5,113 bases of DNA from Clostridia bacterium (GTDB taxonomy: Bacteria; Bacillota_A; Clostridia; Peptostreptococcales; Anaerovoracaceae): assembly GCA_024403175.1 (NCBI GenBank), contig JAKSSI010000109.1, positions 1-5,113 of the forward strand, given 5' to 3'. The position numbers and the translations under genes are program-made. Below the pieces are notes generated by a model. The model saw only the letters and a list, made by a program, of their open reading frames with translations. It was not told the DNA's origin and did no database searches. Below are positions 1-5,113 of the stretch, one piece after another (position 1 is the stretch's first letter; every line of letters starts with the position of its first letter).

Positions 1-1062
1 GCCATAGGTGCTGGAATAGAAATCTTTGCAGTACTAGGAGTACTAATTACCTTAATTTGCACATTGCTTCCTCATCAGATTTGCACGCTTATGAACGCCC
101 CTGAAGAAGCCTTTTTTAGGACCGTTTCATACATCAGAGTGTGCGGTTTGGGATATTTATTCATTGCCGCATATAATCTCTTAGGAAGCGTGTTTAAGGG
201 CATTGGAGACTCAAAAACACCACTAATGGCAGTAGCAATCGCAACTGTATTCAACATTGCAGGAGATCTTCTTTTCGTAGCCGGTTTTCAGATGGGTACA
301 ACAGGTGCAGCGCTTGCCACAATTATGGCTCAGGGACTTTCTGTTATAATCTGCATCTTCATAATAAAAAGAAGAGGCCTGCCATTTGAATTTGGCAAGG
401 ACTCTTTCAAAGGAACAAAATCTATTATTATCAGAAGCGTCAAACTTGGGTCGCCAATTGCTATTCAGAGCGTTATGGTTTCTCTCTCCTTCTTGGTAAT
501 TATTTCTCTCGTAAATACTGTTGGATTAATTTTCTCAGCAGGACTTGGCGTAGCAGAAAAGGTTTGTGCATTTATTATGCTTGTTCCTTCCTCTTTTGCA
601 CAGGCTCTTGCCGCATATGTTGCGCAGAACCTTGGTGCTAAGAAGCCTGAACGTGCAGATAAAGGACTTATGTATGCCATTTCCGTATCATTTGGCATTG
701 CAATTTTTATTGCTGCATTCTCATTTATTCGCGGAGATATTCTTACTGGAATATTCAGCAACGACCCAGAAGTTATTCTTGCAGGTTGGGAATACTTAAA
801 AGCCTATGCCATTGATGTTCTTCTTACAAGCTTTATGTTCTGCTTTGTTGGTTACTTTAATGGATGTGGTGCAACCGCATTTGTTATGACACAGGGTGTT
901 TTAAGTGCTTTTGGTATTAGAATTCCGGTTTCATACTTTATGAGTAAGCAGGTTCCTGTTTCACTCTTTAAGATGGGGCTTGCAACACCATGCAGCACCG
1001 CTTTTCAAATCATTCTTTGCGTAAGTTACTTTATTTATCGTAAAAAAAAGATTAGTAAATAA
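1..1062 (+). CDS. MATE family efflux transporter, C-terminal part (5' end outside window)
   Basis: This is an inner-membrane antiporter of the MATE (multidrug and toxic compound extrusion) family, which exports drugs or other organic cations using a Na+ or H+ gradient. The reading frame is open from base 1, so 353 residues are visible. MATE proteins are usually about 450 residues, so roughly 100 N-terminal residues lie upstream. Visible family signs are a GDSKTP loop (about residues 69-74 of the visible part), the following segment with FNIAGDLLFV and GAALATIMAQ typical of the end of the first six-helix bundle, and VAQNLGAKKPERA (about 207-219), the usual start of the loop after TM8 in the second bundle. 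The rest is a series of hydrophobic helices ending in a basic tail (RKKKISK). It converges on the four-gene minus-strand operon, and no functional link to it is evident. The substrate cannot be read from sequence. The family call is secure. Confidence 0.93.
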   Translation, partial: AIGAGIEIFAVLGVLITLICTLLPHQICTLMNAPEEAFFRTVSYIRVCGLGYLFIAAYNLLGSVFKGIGDSKTPLMAVAIATVFNIAGDLLFVAGFQMGTTGAALATIMAQGLSVIICIFIIKRRGLPFEFGKDSFKGTKSIIIRSVKLGSPIAIQSVMVSLSFLVIISLVNTVGLIFSAGLGVAEKVCAFIMLVPSSFAQALAAYVAQNLGAKKPERADKGLMYAISVSFGIAIFIAAFSFIRGDILTGIFSNDPEVILAGWEYLKAYAIDVLLTSFMFCFVGYFNGCGATAFVMTQGVLSAFGIRIPVSYFMSKQVPVSLFKMGLATPCSTAFQIILCVSYFIYRKKKISK

Positions 1063-1065
1063 ATC

Positions 1066-1216
1066 AAAAAGACATTTTATATTTCCTAGAGGACACGCTT
1101 GCGCTAAGCGGGGACCCCAACAGCGGTTCTGGGGTTCTTGCTTCGCGAAAACGCTCGCAACAACCAAGAACCGGTATCCCCGATTTGTCCTTACGGAAAA
1201 CATAAAATGTCTTTTT
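1066..1216. repeat. Long imperfect palindrome with perfect 15-bp inverted ends
   Basis: The two ends, 1066-1080 (AAAAAGACATTTTAT) and 1202-1216, are perfect reverse complements. Pairing continues inward: TTTCC 1082-1086 pairs with GGAAA (one bulged A), and AGGACA 1090-1095 pairs with TGTCCT 1186-1191. Inside, CGCTT 1096-1100 and AAGCG 1106-1110 make a side hairpin, GGGA 1111-1114 pairs with TCCC 1177-1180, and GGTTCTTG 1133-1140 pairs with CAAGAACC 1165-1172. GGTTCT 1125-1130 is an alternative partner for that arm. The tip contains GCG-AAAA-CGC (1145-1154). The interior 1091-1180 is 60% G+C (54 of 90 bases), while the ends are AT-rich. No protein-like frame is convincing. It could be a dispersed intergenic repeat (MITE-like), a structured RNA, or an elaborate bidirectional terminator. 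I see no clear target-site duplication. Confidence 0.8.
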
Positions 1217-1217
1217 T
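1066..1217. terminator. Possible bidirectional terminator for the convergent MATE gene and operon
   Basis: The outer stem of the palindrome ends in a run of T on each strand: six T at 1212-1217 when read on plus, and five T (complement of 1066-1070) when read on minus. It begins 4 bp after the MATE stop and lies about 55 bp beyond the crotonase stop. No other hairpin with a T-tract is visible in 1063-1272, so it is the only candidate terminator for both converging transcripts. The stem is far longer than a typical intrinsic terminator, and the T residues are themselves paired in the stem, so termination efficiency is uncertain. Confidence 0.45.
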
Positions 1218-1272
1218 AATTGCAATAAAAACAAAGCAAGTTGTATTGAGGCTGCTTCCGAAGAAACTATTA

Positions 1273-2043
1273 TTACTGATTCTTAAATTCTGGCTTGCGC
1301 TTTTCAAAGAAAGCTGCAATACCTTCCTTCTTGTCTTCTGTTGCAAACAATGCTGATACTGCACGGTTTTCGTATTCAAGACCATCTGTTAATTCGTGAA
1401 GAGCAGCATATTCAATGCAATCCTTTGCACATGTTACGCCAAGAGGCCCCTTAGTGCAAATAATCTGCGCAATTTCCATTGCCTTTTCAAATACCTTTCC
1501 TTCTTCGGAAATATATTCACAGATTCCAAGATCAAATGCAGTTGTAGCGCTTAAGAGTTCGCCTGTATAGATAAGTCTCTTTGCCTTACCTGCACCAACA
1601 AGCTTTGTAAGACGCTGAGATCCACCTGCGCCTGTGCAGATTCCAAGACCGCATTCTGTAAATGCAGCTTTAACCTTTGGGTCGAAAACTCTAAGGTCGC
1701 AAGAGAGCGCCATTTCCATACCTCCGCCCATGCAGTTACCATGAACAGCACAAATTACAGGATGTTTGAAAGTTTCAAGTTCTCTAAATACTTTCTGGAT
1801 TCTTGCGGATGTTTTGTAGTTGCCATCGCCGTCGCAAACCTGAAGATTCTTAAGATCTACACCTGCAGCAAAAATCTTTTGGTCGCTGTGAAGAACTATG
1901 CACCAAATACTCTGATCTTTGCCAAATTCAGCAAGAGCCTCAGATATTTCGTCGAGCATATCAAATGTAAGAACATTAATTGGAGCATGGCTCATTGTGA
2001 TAATACCAACATGGCCATCTGTAGATGTTTTAATAAACTGCAT
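1273..2043 (-). CDS. Enoyl-CoA hydratase/isomerase (crotonase) family protein
   Basis: A 256-residue crotonase-fold protein, the usual length of single-domain family members, which are soluble and cytoplasmic. The family stabilises an acyl-CoA enolate and includes enoyl-CoA hydratases, isomerases and lyases. The first oxyanion-hole segment is IFAAGVDLK (57-65) and the second is CMGGGME (104-110), followed by SCDLRVF. E110 aligns with the first catalytic Glu of rat enoyl-CoA hydratase (Glu144). E130 in FTECGLG aligns with the second (Glu164) when counted back from GAGG (138-141), so both acid/base residues appear present and a hydratase is plausible. Two oddities: the usual F-G-x-P-E segment seems two residues shorter, and the common Pro before GAGG is Thr. 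The ATG at 2043 follows AAAGGA at a 6-7 nt spacing. It is the last gene of the operon, 12 bp after the peptidase. The actual acyl-CoA substrate is unknown. Confidence 0.9.
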   Translation of the reverse strand: MQFIKTSTDGHVGIITMSHAPINVLTFDMLDEISEALAEFGKDQSIWCIVLHSDQKIFAAGVDLKNLQVCDGDGNYKTSARIQKVFRELETFKHPVICAVHGNCMGGGMEMALSCDLRVFDPKVKAAFTECGLGICTGAGGSQRLTKLVGAGKAKRLIYTGELLSATTAFDLGICEYISEEGKVFEKAMEIAQIICTKGPLGVTCAKDCIEYAALHELTDGLEYENRAVSALFATEDKKEGIAAFFEKRKPEFKNQ

Positions 2044-2055
2044 AACTAATCCTTT

Positions 2056-3495
2056 CTAGCACTGCTTCATTATTCTAATAAAGAATTCTACAGCTCTGTG
2101 CGCTGTTTCAAGTCTAATTCTTTCGTTGTTTCCGTGAATTGTGTGGCGTTCTTCCGCTGTTAAATCCATAGCAGAGAATCTATAAACCTTATCGGAGATT
2201 TTTCCGTAATGGCGGCTGTCCGAACACTGAACCATAAGGTATGGAGAAACAATGCAACCCTTCCATGTACCTTCAACCGCATTAACAACTCTTTCCCAGC
2301 CCTCACAATCAATTCTTGAGATTGGAGATGGTTCCATAGAAGATGTGGCTGTAAGGGTAATACTGTCATCTGCGATTACATTCTTAACATAATCTATAGC
2401 ACCTGCCACAGAATCTTCAGGATTTAATCTCATATTCGCAACCATTGATGCTGATGGTGGAATTACATTTGGAGCCTTAGATCCATTCATTTGAGTGAAT
2501 GCTACTGTAGTTCTTACAAGAGCATTGAGTTCTCCACCACTCTTCTTGCAAATCATATCAAGCACACCGCCAAAGAGCCAAAGGTTTGCAAATATCATTC
2601 TATAAACAAAGCTTGAATGTCTGCCAAGTGTATCAAACATAGCAAGTACAGGCTTTGTAAAATGTCTCTTGAATGGCTTGTTTTCTAACTTGACGCAAGC
2701 TGCAGAAAGTTTTCCTACCGGTGTATGAGGTGCTGGAGCAGATGCATGTCCACCATCGGATACAGTGTCAAACTGAAGATTCATAAGACCTTTTTCTGCT
2801 ATACCGATAAGTCCGCACTGACCCTTTACTCCAGGGAAAACGCCTTCTACTACGGCGCCGCCCTCATCTACTACCATAGATGGAGTAATTCCGTGTTCTT
2901 CAAACCATGCTACTATTCTTTCAGCACCTGGCCCATTTACTTCTTCGCCGCCGGAAAATGCAAAGTAAATATCATCCTTTGGTGTAAAGCCCTGAGCGAT
3001 AAGATTTTCAGCTGCAGATAAAATGCCGTTGAATGTAACCTTAGTATCTAAAGTTCCTCTGCCCCACATAACGCCATCTTCGATGATTGCTTCGAATGCA
3101 GGCTTCTTCCAGTTTTCTTCTTCAACTGGAACTACATCATAGTGAGCCATAAGCACTGCAGGGTCGGCCTTTTCTTTGTTAGTACCTTTCCAGCAGAATA
3201 GAAGTCCTCTGTCTGGAAGTTTAGCAAAGCTACATGTTTTAAAAACATTTGGATAAAGGTTTGGAAGAAGATTGATAAGCTTTTCAAATTCTGCATTGTC
3301 TTCTTTGGATGGGTCGTAATCGGAAACTGTTTTACAGCGAACAAGCTGCGCCAGAGCATCGATTGCGGCATCCTTATTAAAGCTTACCTCTTCGAAAGTT
3401 TTTGCTTCTTTTGCTTTAGGCTTAAATGCTAGAGTTCTTGCAATAATTACAACAAGAAGAACTACTATTAAAGCGAGAATAATTTTAACTATCAT
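2056..3495 (-). CDS. Membrane-anchored M20 family metallopeptidase (CPS1/PM20D1-like)
   Basis: A 479-residue zinc-dependent amidohydrolase of the M20 family, nearest in style to yeast carboxypeptidase S and mammalian PM20D1, which cleave dipeptides or N-acyl amino acids. All expected active-site residues are visible: H118 and D120 in MAHYDVVPV, D150 in GRGTLDTK, E184 (general base) and E185 in SGGEE, D210 in VVDEGG, and H429 in SDSRHY. The lid/dimerisation domain lies between about 225 and 380, with H250 in GGHASAP. Residues 4-19 are a single hydrophobic helix followed by a basic stretch, suggesting a membrane anchor. I chose ATG 3495 because it starts 1 bp after the stop of the preceding gene, with AAGGGA about 10 nt upstream and the hydrophobic helix right at the N-terminus. 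An in-frame ATG at 3555 would add 20 residues overlapping that gene and is less likely. Substrate is unknown. Confidence 0.93.
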   Translation of the reverse strand: MIVKIILALIVVLLVVIIARTLAFKPKAKEAKTFEEVSFNKDAAIDALAQLVRCKTVSDYDPSKEDNAEFEKLINLLPNLYPNVFKTCSFAKLPDRGLLFCWKGTNKEKADPAVLMAHYDVVPVEEENWKKPAFEAIIEDGVMWGRGTLDTKVTFNGILSAAENLIAQGFTPKDDIYFAFSGGEEVNGPGAERIVAWFEEHGITPSMVVDEGGAVVEGVFPGVKGQCGLIGIAEKGLMNLQFDTVSDGGHASAPAPHTPVGKLSAACVKLENKPFKRHFTKPVLAMFDTLGRHSSFVYRMIFANLWLFGGVLDMICKKSGGELNALVRTTVAFTQMNGSKAPNVIPPSASMVANMRLNPEDSVAGAIDYVKNVIADDSITLTATSSMEPSPISRIDCEGWERVVNAVEGTWKGCIVSPYLMVQCSDSRHYGKISDKVYRFSAMDLTAEERHTIHGNNERIRLETAHRAVEFFIRIMKQC

Positions 3496-3496
3496 T

Positions 3497-4162
3497 TTAG
3501 AGCATTCCCTTCTTATACATAATTCTAGACATTCCCATAGTAAAGAGTACGCCAACTGGTACCATAATACCTACTGTTGAAGTATTAAGGGCTGGTACTG
3601 TAATGAACAGTATTAGCATGAGAATTAATGGAACGATGGAAATCTTTACGTTCTTTGAAATAAATACTACGCCAAGGCCGCCGAAAAGTGCAGGAACCAT
3701 CTGCGCAAATGCAGGTTCTAGTATTGGCGCATTAAGTACTGGTGTAAGAGGCTTAATAAGAATTACACCAACAATGATGATAAGTGTAGTAACCACACTG
3801 GAAATACTAATTGCTATAGTAGAAATAATTTCTCCTTCTTCGGAGCTTGCTTTTACGTTGGCCTGTTCTAATGCATTGAGTGCTACAGGAAGCTTTAAGT
3901 TAGAAATATTACCTGTTACGAAGGAAATATACGAACCACCAGCGCCAAGCATTGGTACATAAGTAAATACTTCTACAACGGATACAGCCCAGTACATAGG
4001 AGCTGTAGCAATAAGGCCAAGTACAAAACCATGCCAATCAGGCATTGCCTTGTAAAGAACAGCAACGATAATTGGGAATGCAAGAAGGCCAATCATTACG
4101 ATAAAGTTCCAGATGGCACCGTAGCGATGAACTGAATTCATGTAAGACATTTCTTTTTTCAT
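3497..4162 (-). CDS. Multi-pass membrane protein, probable partner of the DUF5058-like protein
   Basis: A 221-residue integral membrane protein whose family I cannot name with confidence. About six hydrophobic segments are visible: roughly 17-37, 48-70, 117-143, 155-176, 178-196 and 199-214. After the second is a Gly-rich motif, MLGAGGSYISFVTGN (71-85), which looks like a conserved functional loop. The segment from about 100 to 117 is polar and acidic (SSEEGE). The ATG at 4162 is supported by a near-perfect Shine-Dalgarno sequence, AAGGAGGTG at 4176-4168, five bases upstream. Internal ATG codons at residues 5 and 8 lack such a site. The gene starts 12 bp after the DUF5058-like gene and its stop is 1 bp before the M20 peptidase start, which implies translational coupling. 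Its SY-x6-N motif matches one in the DUF5058-like protein at equal spacing, suggesting a related pair. A transporter subunit is an inference. Confidence 0.88.
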   Translation of the reverse strand: MKKEMSYMNSVHRYGAIWNFIVMIGLLAFPIIVAVLYKAMPDWHGFVLGLIATAPMYWAVSVVEVFTYVPMLGAGGSYISFVTGNISNLKLPVALNALEQANVKASSEEGEIISTIAISISSVVTTLIIIVGVILIKPLTPVLNAPILEPAFAQMVPALFGGLGVVFISKNVKISIVPLILMLILFITVPALNTSTVGIMVPVGVLFTMGMSRIMYKKGML

Positions 4163-4167
4163 TTCGC

Positions 4168-4176
4168 CACCTCCTT
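4168..4176 (-). promoter_or_regulatory. Strong ribosome binding site overlapping the upstream stop codon
   Basis: AAGGAGGTG on the minus strand shares its first bases with the TAA stop (4177-4175) of the DUF5058-like gene and sits 5 nt before ATG 4162. It fixes the start of the second membrane protein and suggests that ribosomes finishing the first gene reinitiate on the second, favouring balanced amounts of the two proteins. Confidence 0.85.
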
Positions 4177-4912
4177 AACCAAGCCACGCTGTAACAGGAA
4201 TTGCGCAAAGCATTCCTACGATAAGACTGATTGGAAGAGCATAGTCTGAAATCCAACGCTTACCTGTCTTATTCATAAGAAGGCCGCAAACACCCATTAC
4301 TATTGCAGAAATAAAGAATACGCAAACTGGAATAAAACCAGAAGCATCGCCATTTGTAATCTTTGCAACATCGCTAAATACATAGCCGACAAATGCAGAA
4401 ATCATACCGATAAACATAGATGCCTGGAATATTTCAGCCCATTTTTTATCTCTCTTTTCGAGCTTAATAACACCGTTTAATAGTTTTTTGCCGATAAGTG
4501 GTACATGCCAAAGACCTACAAGAATTGAAACAGTCATTACGCAAGCAATAGTAACGTACTGAGATGCTGTAAGATTTGCAACCTGACCAAAAGCCAAGCC
4601 CATAGCGCTTTCTGCATTAGTAGCAGCTACAGTTTCATAAGAAAGAGAACCTACTACTGACAATCTAAGCCATGGAAGCGGAAGACCTAAATCTTTGGAA
4701 AGTGTAATTACACTGATTACAATGGCAATAGCTGGAGCAATTGTAAAAATTGCTGCTGTTACTGCAACTTTTTTTAGTTTGTTTGGATCCATTCCTATCT
4801 TAAGACCTTGTTTCCAAGCTCTTACAAGGAAGAATATTGACTGCGCCAATACTAAGAGTACTAATACTCCAGCCAGAACAAACAAAATGGGATCATTAAT
4901 GTTAAAGTTCAT
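4175..4912 (-). CDS. DUF5058 family-like membrane protein
   Basis: A 245-residue integral membrane protein that I recognise as resembling the DUF5058 family, whose function has not, to my knowledge, been established. Hydrophobic segments lie at about 8-31, 49-72, 125-145, 164-185, 199-216 and 226-244. The loop after the second carries PWLRLSVVGSLSYET (80-94), followed by N99. This Pro/Trp/Arg plus SY motif is the most distinctive part of the protein. A basic and acidic segment (KLEKRDKKWAE, about 150-160) is probably a cytoplasmic loop. The ATG at 4912 is preceded by AGAGGTGAC (4924-4916), a good Shine-Dalgarno site. It is the first gene of the operon, directly behind an extended -10 promoter. 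Co-transcription with a second membrane protein and an M20 peptidase suggests transport of a peptide- or amino-acid-like compound, but this is inferred from context only. Confidence 0.85.
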   Translation of the reverse strand: MNFNINDPILFVLAGVLVLLVLAQSIFFLVRAWKQGLKIGMDPNKLKKVAVTAAIFTIAPAIAIVISVITLSKDLGLPLPWLRLSVVGSLSYETVAATNAESAMGLAFGQVANLTASQYVTIACVMTVSILVGLWHVPLIGKKLLNGVIKLEKRDKKWAEIFQASMFIGMISAFVGYVFSDVAKITNGDASGFIPVCVFFISAIVMGVCGLLMNKTGKRWISDYALPISLIVGMLCAIPVTAWLG

Positions 4913-4915
4913 TTT

Positions 4916-4924
4916 GTCACCTCT
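4916..4924 (-). promoter_or_regulatory. Ribosome binding site of the DUF5058-like gene
   Basis: AGAGGTGAC on the minus strand contains GAGGTG (4923-4918), complementary to the 16S rRNA 3' end, five bases before ATG 4912. It supports this start over later in-frame Met codons. Confidence 0.8.
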
Positions 4925-4932
4925 AAAAAATA

Positions 4933-4952
4933 TTGATATTTTATTATATCAA
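4933..4952. promoter_or_regulatory. Perfect inverted repeat over the -10 box, candidate operator
   Basis: TTGATAT (4933-4939) and ATATCAA (4946-4952) are perfect 7-bp inverted copies separated by six bases. On the minus strand the first half overlaps the extended -10 box of the promoter for the four-gene operon, so a dimeric regulator bound here would block RNA polymerase. The sequence is very AT-rich and no matching regulator gene is in the window, so a chance dyad is possible. Confidence 0.4.
4943..4951 (-). promoter_or_regulatory. Extended -10 promoter element for the four-gene operon
   Basis: Read on the minus strand, TGATATAAT is an exact TGn-TATAAT extended -10 element, 30 bp upstream of ATG 4912. 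There is no good TTGACA-like -35 box at 16-18 bp spacing; the upstream sequence there is the T-tract of the preceding terminator. An extended -10 can compensate for a weak -35. Transcription would begin around 4936, leaving a short leader of roughly 24 nt that contains the ribosome binding site. Confidence 0.65.
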
Positions 4953-4960
4953 AAAATCAA

Positions 4961-4994
4961 TAAAAAAATCGGCAAAGCTTTCGCCTTGCCGATT
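4961..4994 (-). terminator. Intrinsic terminator of the peptide ABC transporter operon
   Basis: On the minus strand AATCGGCAAGGC, loop GAAA, GCTTTGCCGATT forms a 12-bp stem closed by a GNRA-type tetraloop and followed by seven T in all (complement of 4962-4968), the first two within the stem. One pair is G-U on this strand but an A-C mismatch when read on plus, which points to minus-strand function. It starts 10 bp after the stop at 5005 and separates the ABC transporter from the downstream operon. Confidence 0.92.
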
Positions 4995-5004
4995 AATCTT
5001 TTTA

Positions 5005-5113
5005 TTAAAGGTTGTTAAGTTCTCTAACCTTCTTGCATGCAACAAAGTGGCCTGGTGAAAGCTCTTCGAGCTGTGGTGTACCGTTGTGGCATTCTTCTGT
5101 TGCATATGGACAT
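5005..5113 (-). CDS. Oligopeptide/dipeptide ABC transporter ATP-binding protein, C-terminal 35 residues
   Basis: Only the tail of this gene is in the window; the frame enters at 5113 and stops at TAA 5007-5005. The visible peptide begins CPYATEECHNGTPQ and ends HFVACKKVRELNNL. This matches the C-terminal oligo_HPY region of OppD/OppF/DppD/DppF ATPases: a Cys-Pro pair, a second Cys eight residues along, and a final Cys in the G-H-x-V-A-C signature, with 17 residues between the second and third Cys. In some OppD/DppD proteins these cysteines, with one more upstream, hold a [4Fe-4S] cluster. The ATPase domain (Walker A and B) lies outside the window, so OppD-type and OppF-type cannot be told apart. 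Its product would energise uptake of peptides (or, in some systems, nickel or other solutes) across the cytoplasmic membrane. An intrinsic terminator follows at once, so it is the last gene of its operon. Confidence 0.88.
   Translation of the reverse strand, partial: CPYATEECHNGTPQLEELSPGHFVACKKVRELNNL

Noticed and set aside
1066..1216. CRISPR array or tRNA in the GC-rich intergenic stretch
   Set aside because: There are no regularly spaced direct repeats and no cloverleaf or TTC-arm signature; the structure is one nested palindrome.
1063..1220. Target-site duplication that would mark the palindrome as an inserted mobile element
   Set aside because: The bases just outside the two arms (AATC on the left, TAAT on the right) are not convincing direct repeats, so insertion cannot be shown from this window.
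1138..1356. Short open frames on both strands across the palindrome and the crotonase 3' end
   Set aside because: They run through the palindrome and into the crotonase coding region, have no family motifs and no supporting ribosome binding site.
1741..2049. 102-codon open frame on the plus strand
   Set aside because: It is antisense to the N-terminal half of the crotonase gene, which has clear family motifs, and it shows no recognisable motifs of its own.
3496..3555. Upstream ATG at 3555 as the start of the M20 peptidase
   Set aside because: It would overlap the preceding membrane-protein gene by about 59 bp and add 20 residues that are just that gene read in another frame. ATG 3495 directly precedes the hydrophobic helix and lies 1 bp after the upstream stop.
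3603..3962. 119-codon open frame on the plus strand
   Set aside because: It lies wholly antisense to the second membrane-protein gene, has no ribosome binding site that I can see, and its composition mirrors the real gene.
4695..5018. 107-codon open frame on the plus strand
   Set aside because: It runs antisense through the DUF5058-like gene start, the promoter and the terminator, which are all well supported on the minus strand.

Overview
The window looks like chromosomal DNA from a low-to-moderate-GC anaerobic bacterium, most likely a Firmicute of the Clostridia type. The reasons are strong AGGAGG-type ribosome binding sites, an extended -10 promoter, a U-tract terminator with a GNRA loop, tightly packed operons, and a DUF5058-type membrane protein of a kind I associate with Clostridia. 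This assignment is an inference; no rRNA or other taxonomic marker is present.

Layout. Positions 1-1062 (+) hold the C-terminal three quarters of a MATE-family multidrug/cation antiporter, cut by the window start. Positions 1063-1272 are a 210-bp gap between convergent genes, dominated by a 151-bp imperfect palindrome (1066-1216) with perfect 15-bp ends and a GC-rich centre. Positions 4912-1273 (-) form a compact four-gene operon. In transcription order it encodes a DUF5058-like membrane protein, a second multi-pass membrane protein, an N-terminally anchored M20 metallopeptidase of the CPS1/PM20D1 type, and an enoyl-CoA hydratase/isomerase-family protein. The gaps between these genes are 12, 1 and 12 bp. 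A promoter with a perfect inverted repeat over its -10 box lies just upstream (4933-4952). At 5005-5113 (-) is the last 35 codons of an oligopeptide/dipeptide ABC transporter ATPase, followed by a clear intrinsic terminator (4994-4961) that separates it from the four-gene operon.

How the genes may work together. The two membrane proteins share an SY-x6-N motif and a similar 2+4 membrane-segment layout, so they may be a heteromeric transporter. Co-transcription with an M20 amidohydrolase, directly downstream of a peptide ABC transporter, suggests uptake or export of a peptide, amino acid or N-acyl-amino acid that the peptidase hydrolyses. The crotonase could act on a CoA-linked acyl product. 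This is the best candidate for a poorly described system in the window, but the substrate is inference only. I see no IS element, CRISPR array, tRNA or rRNA.
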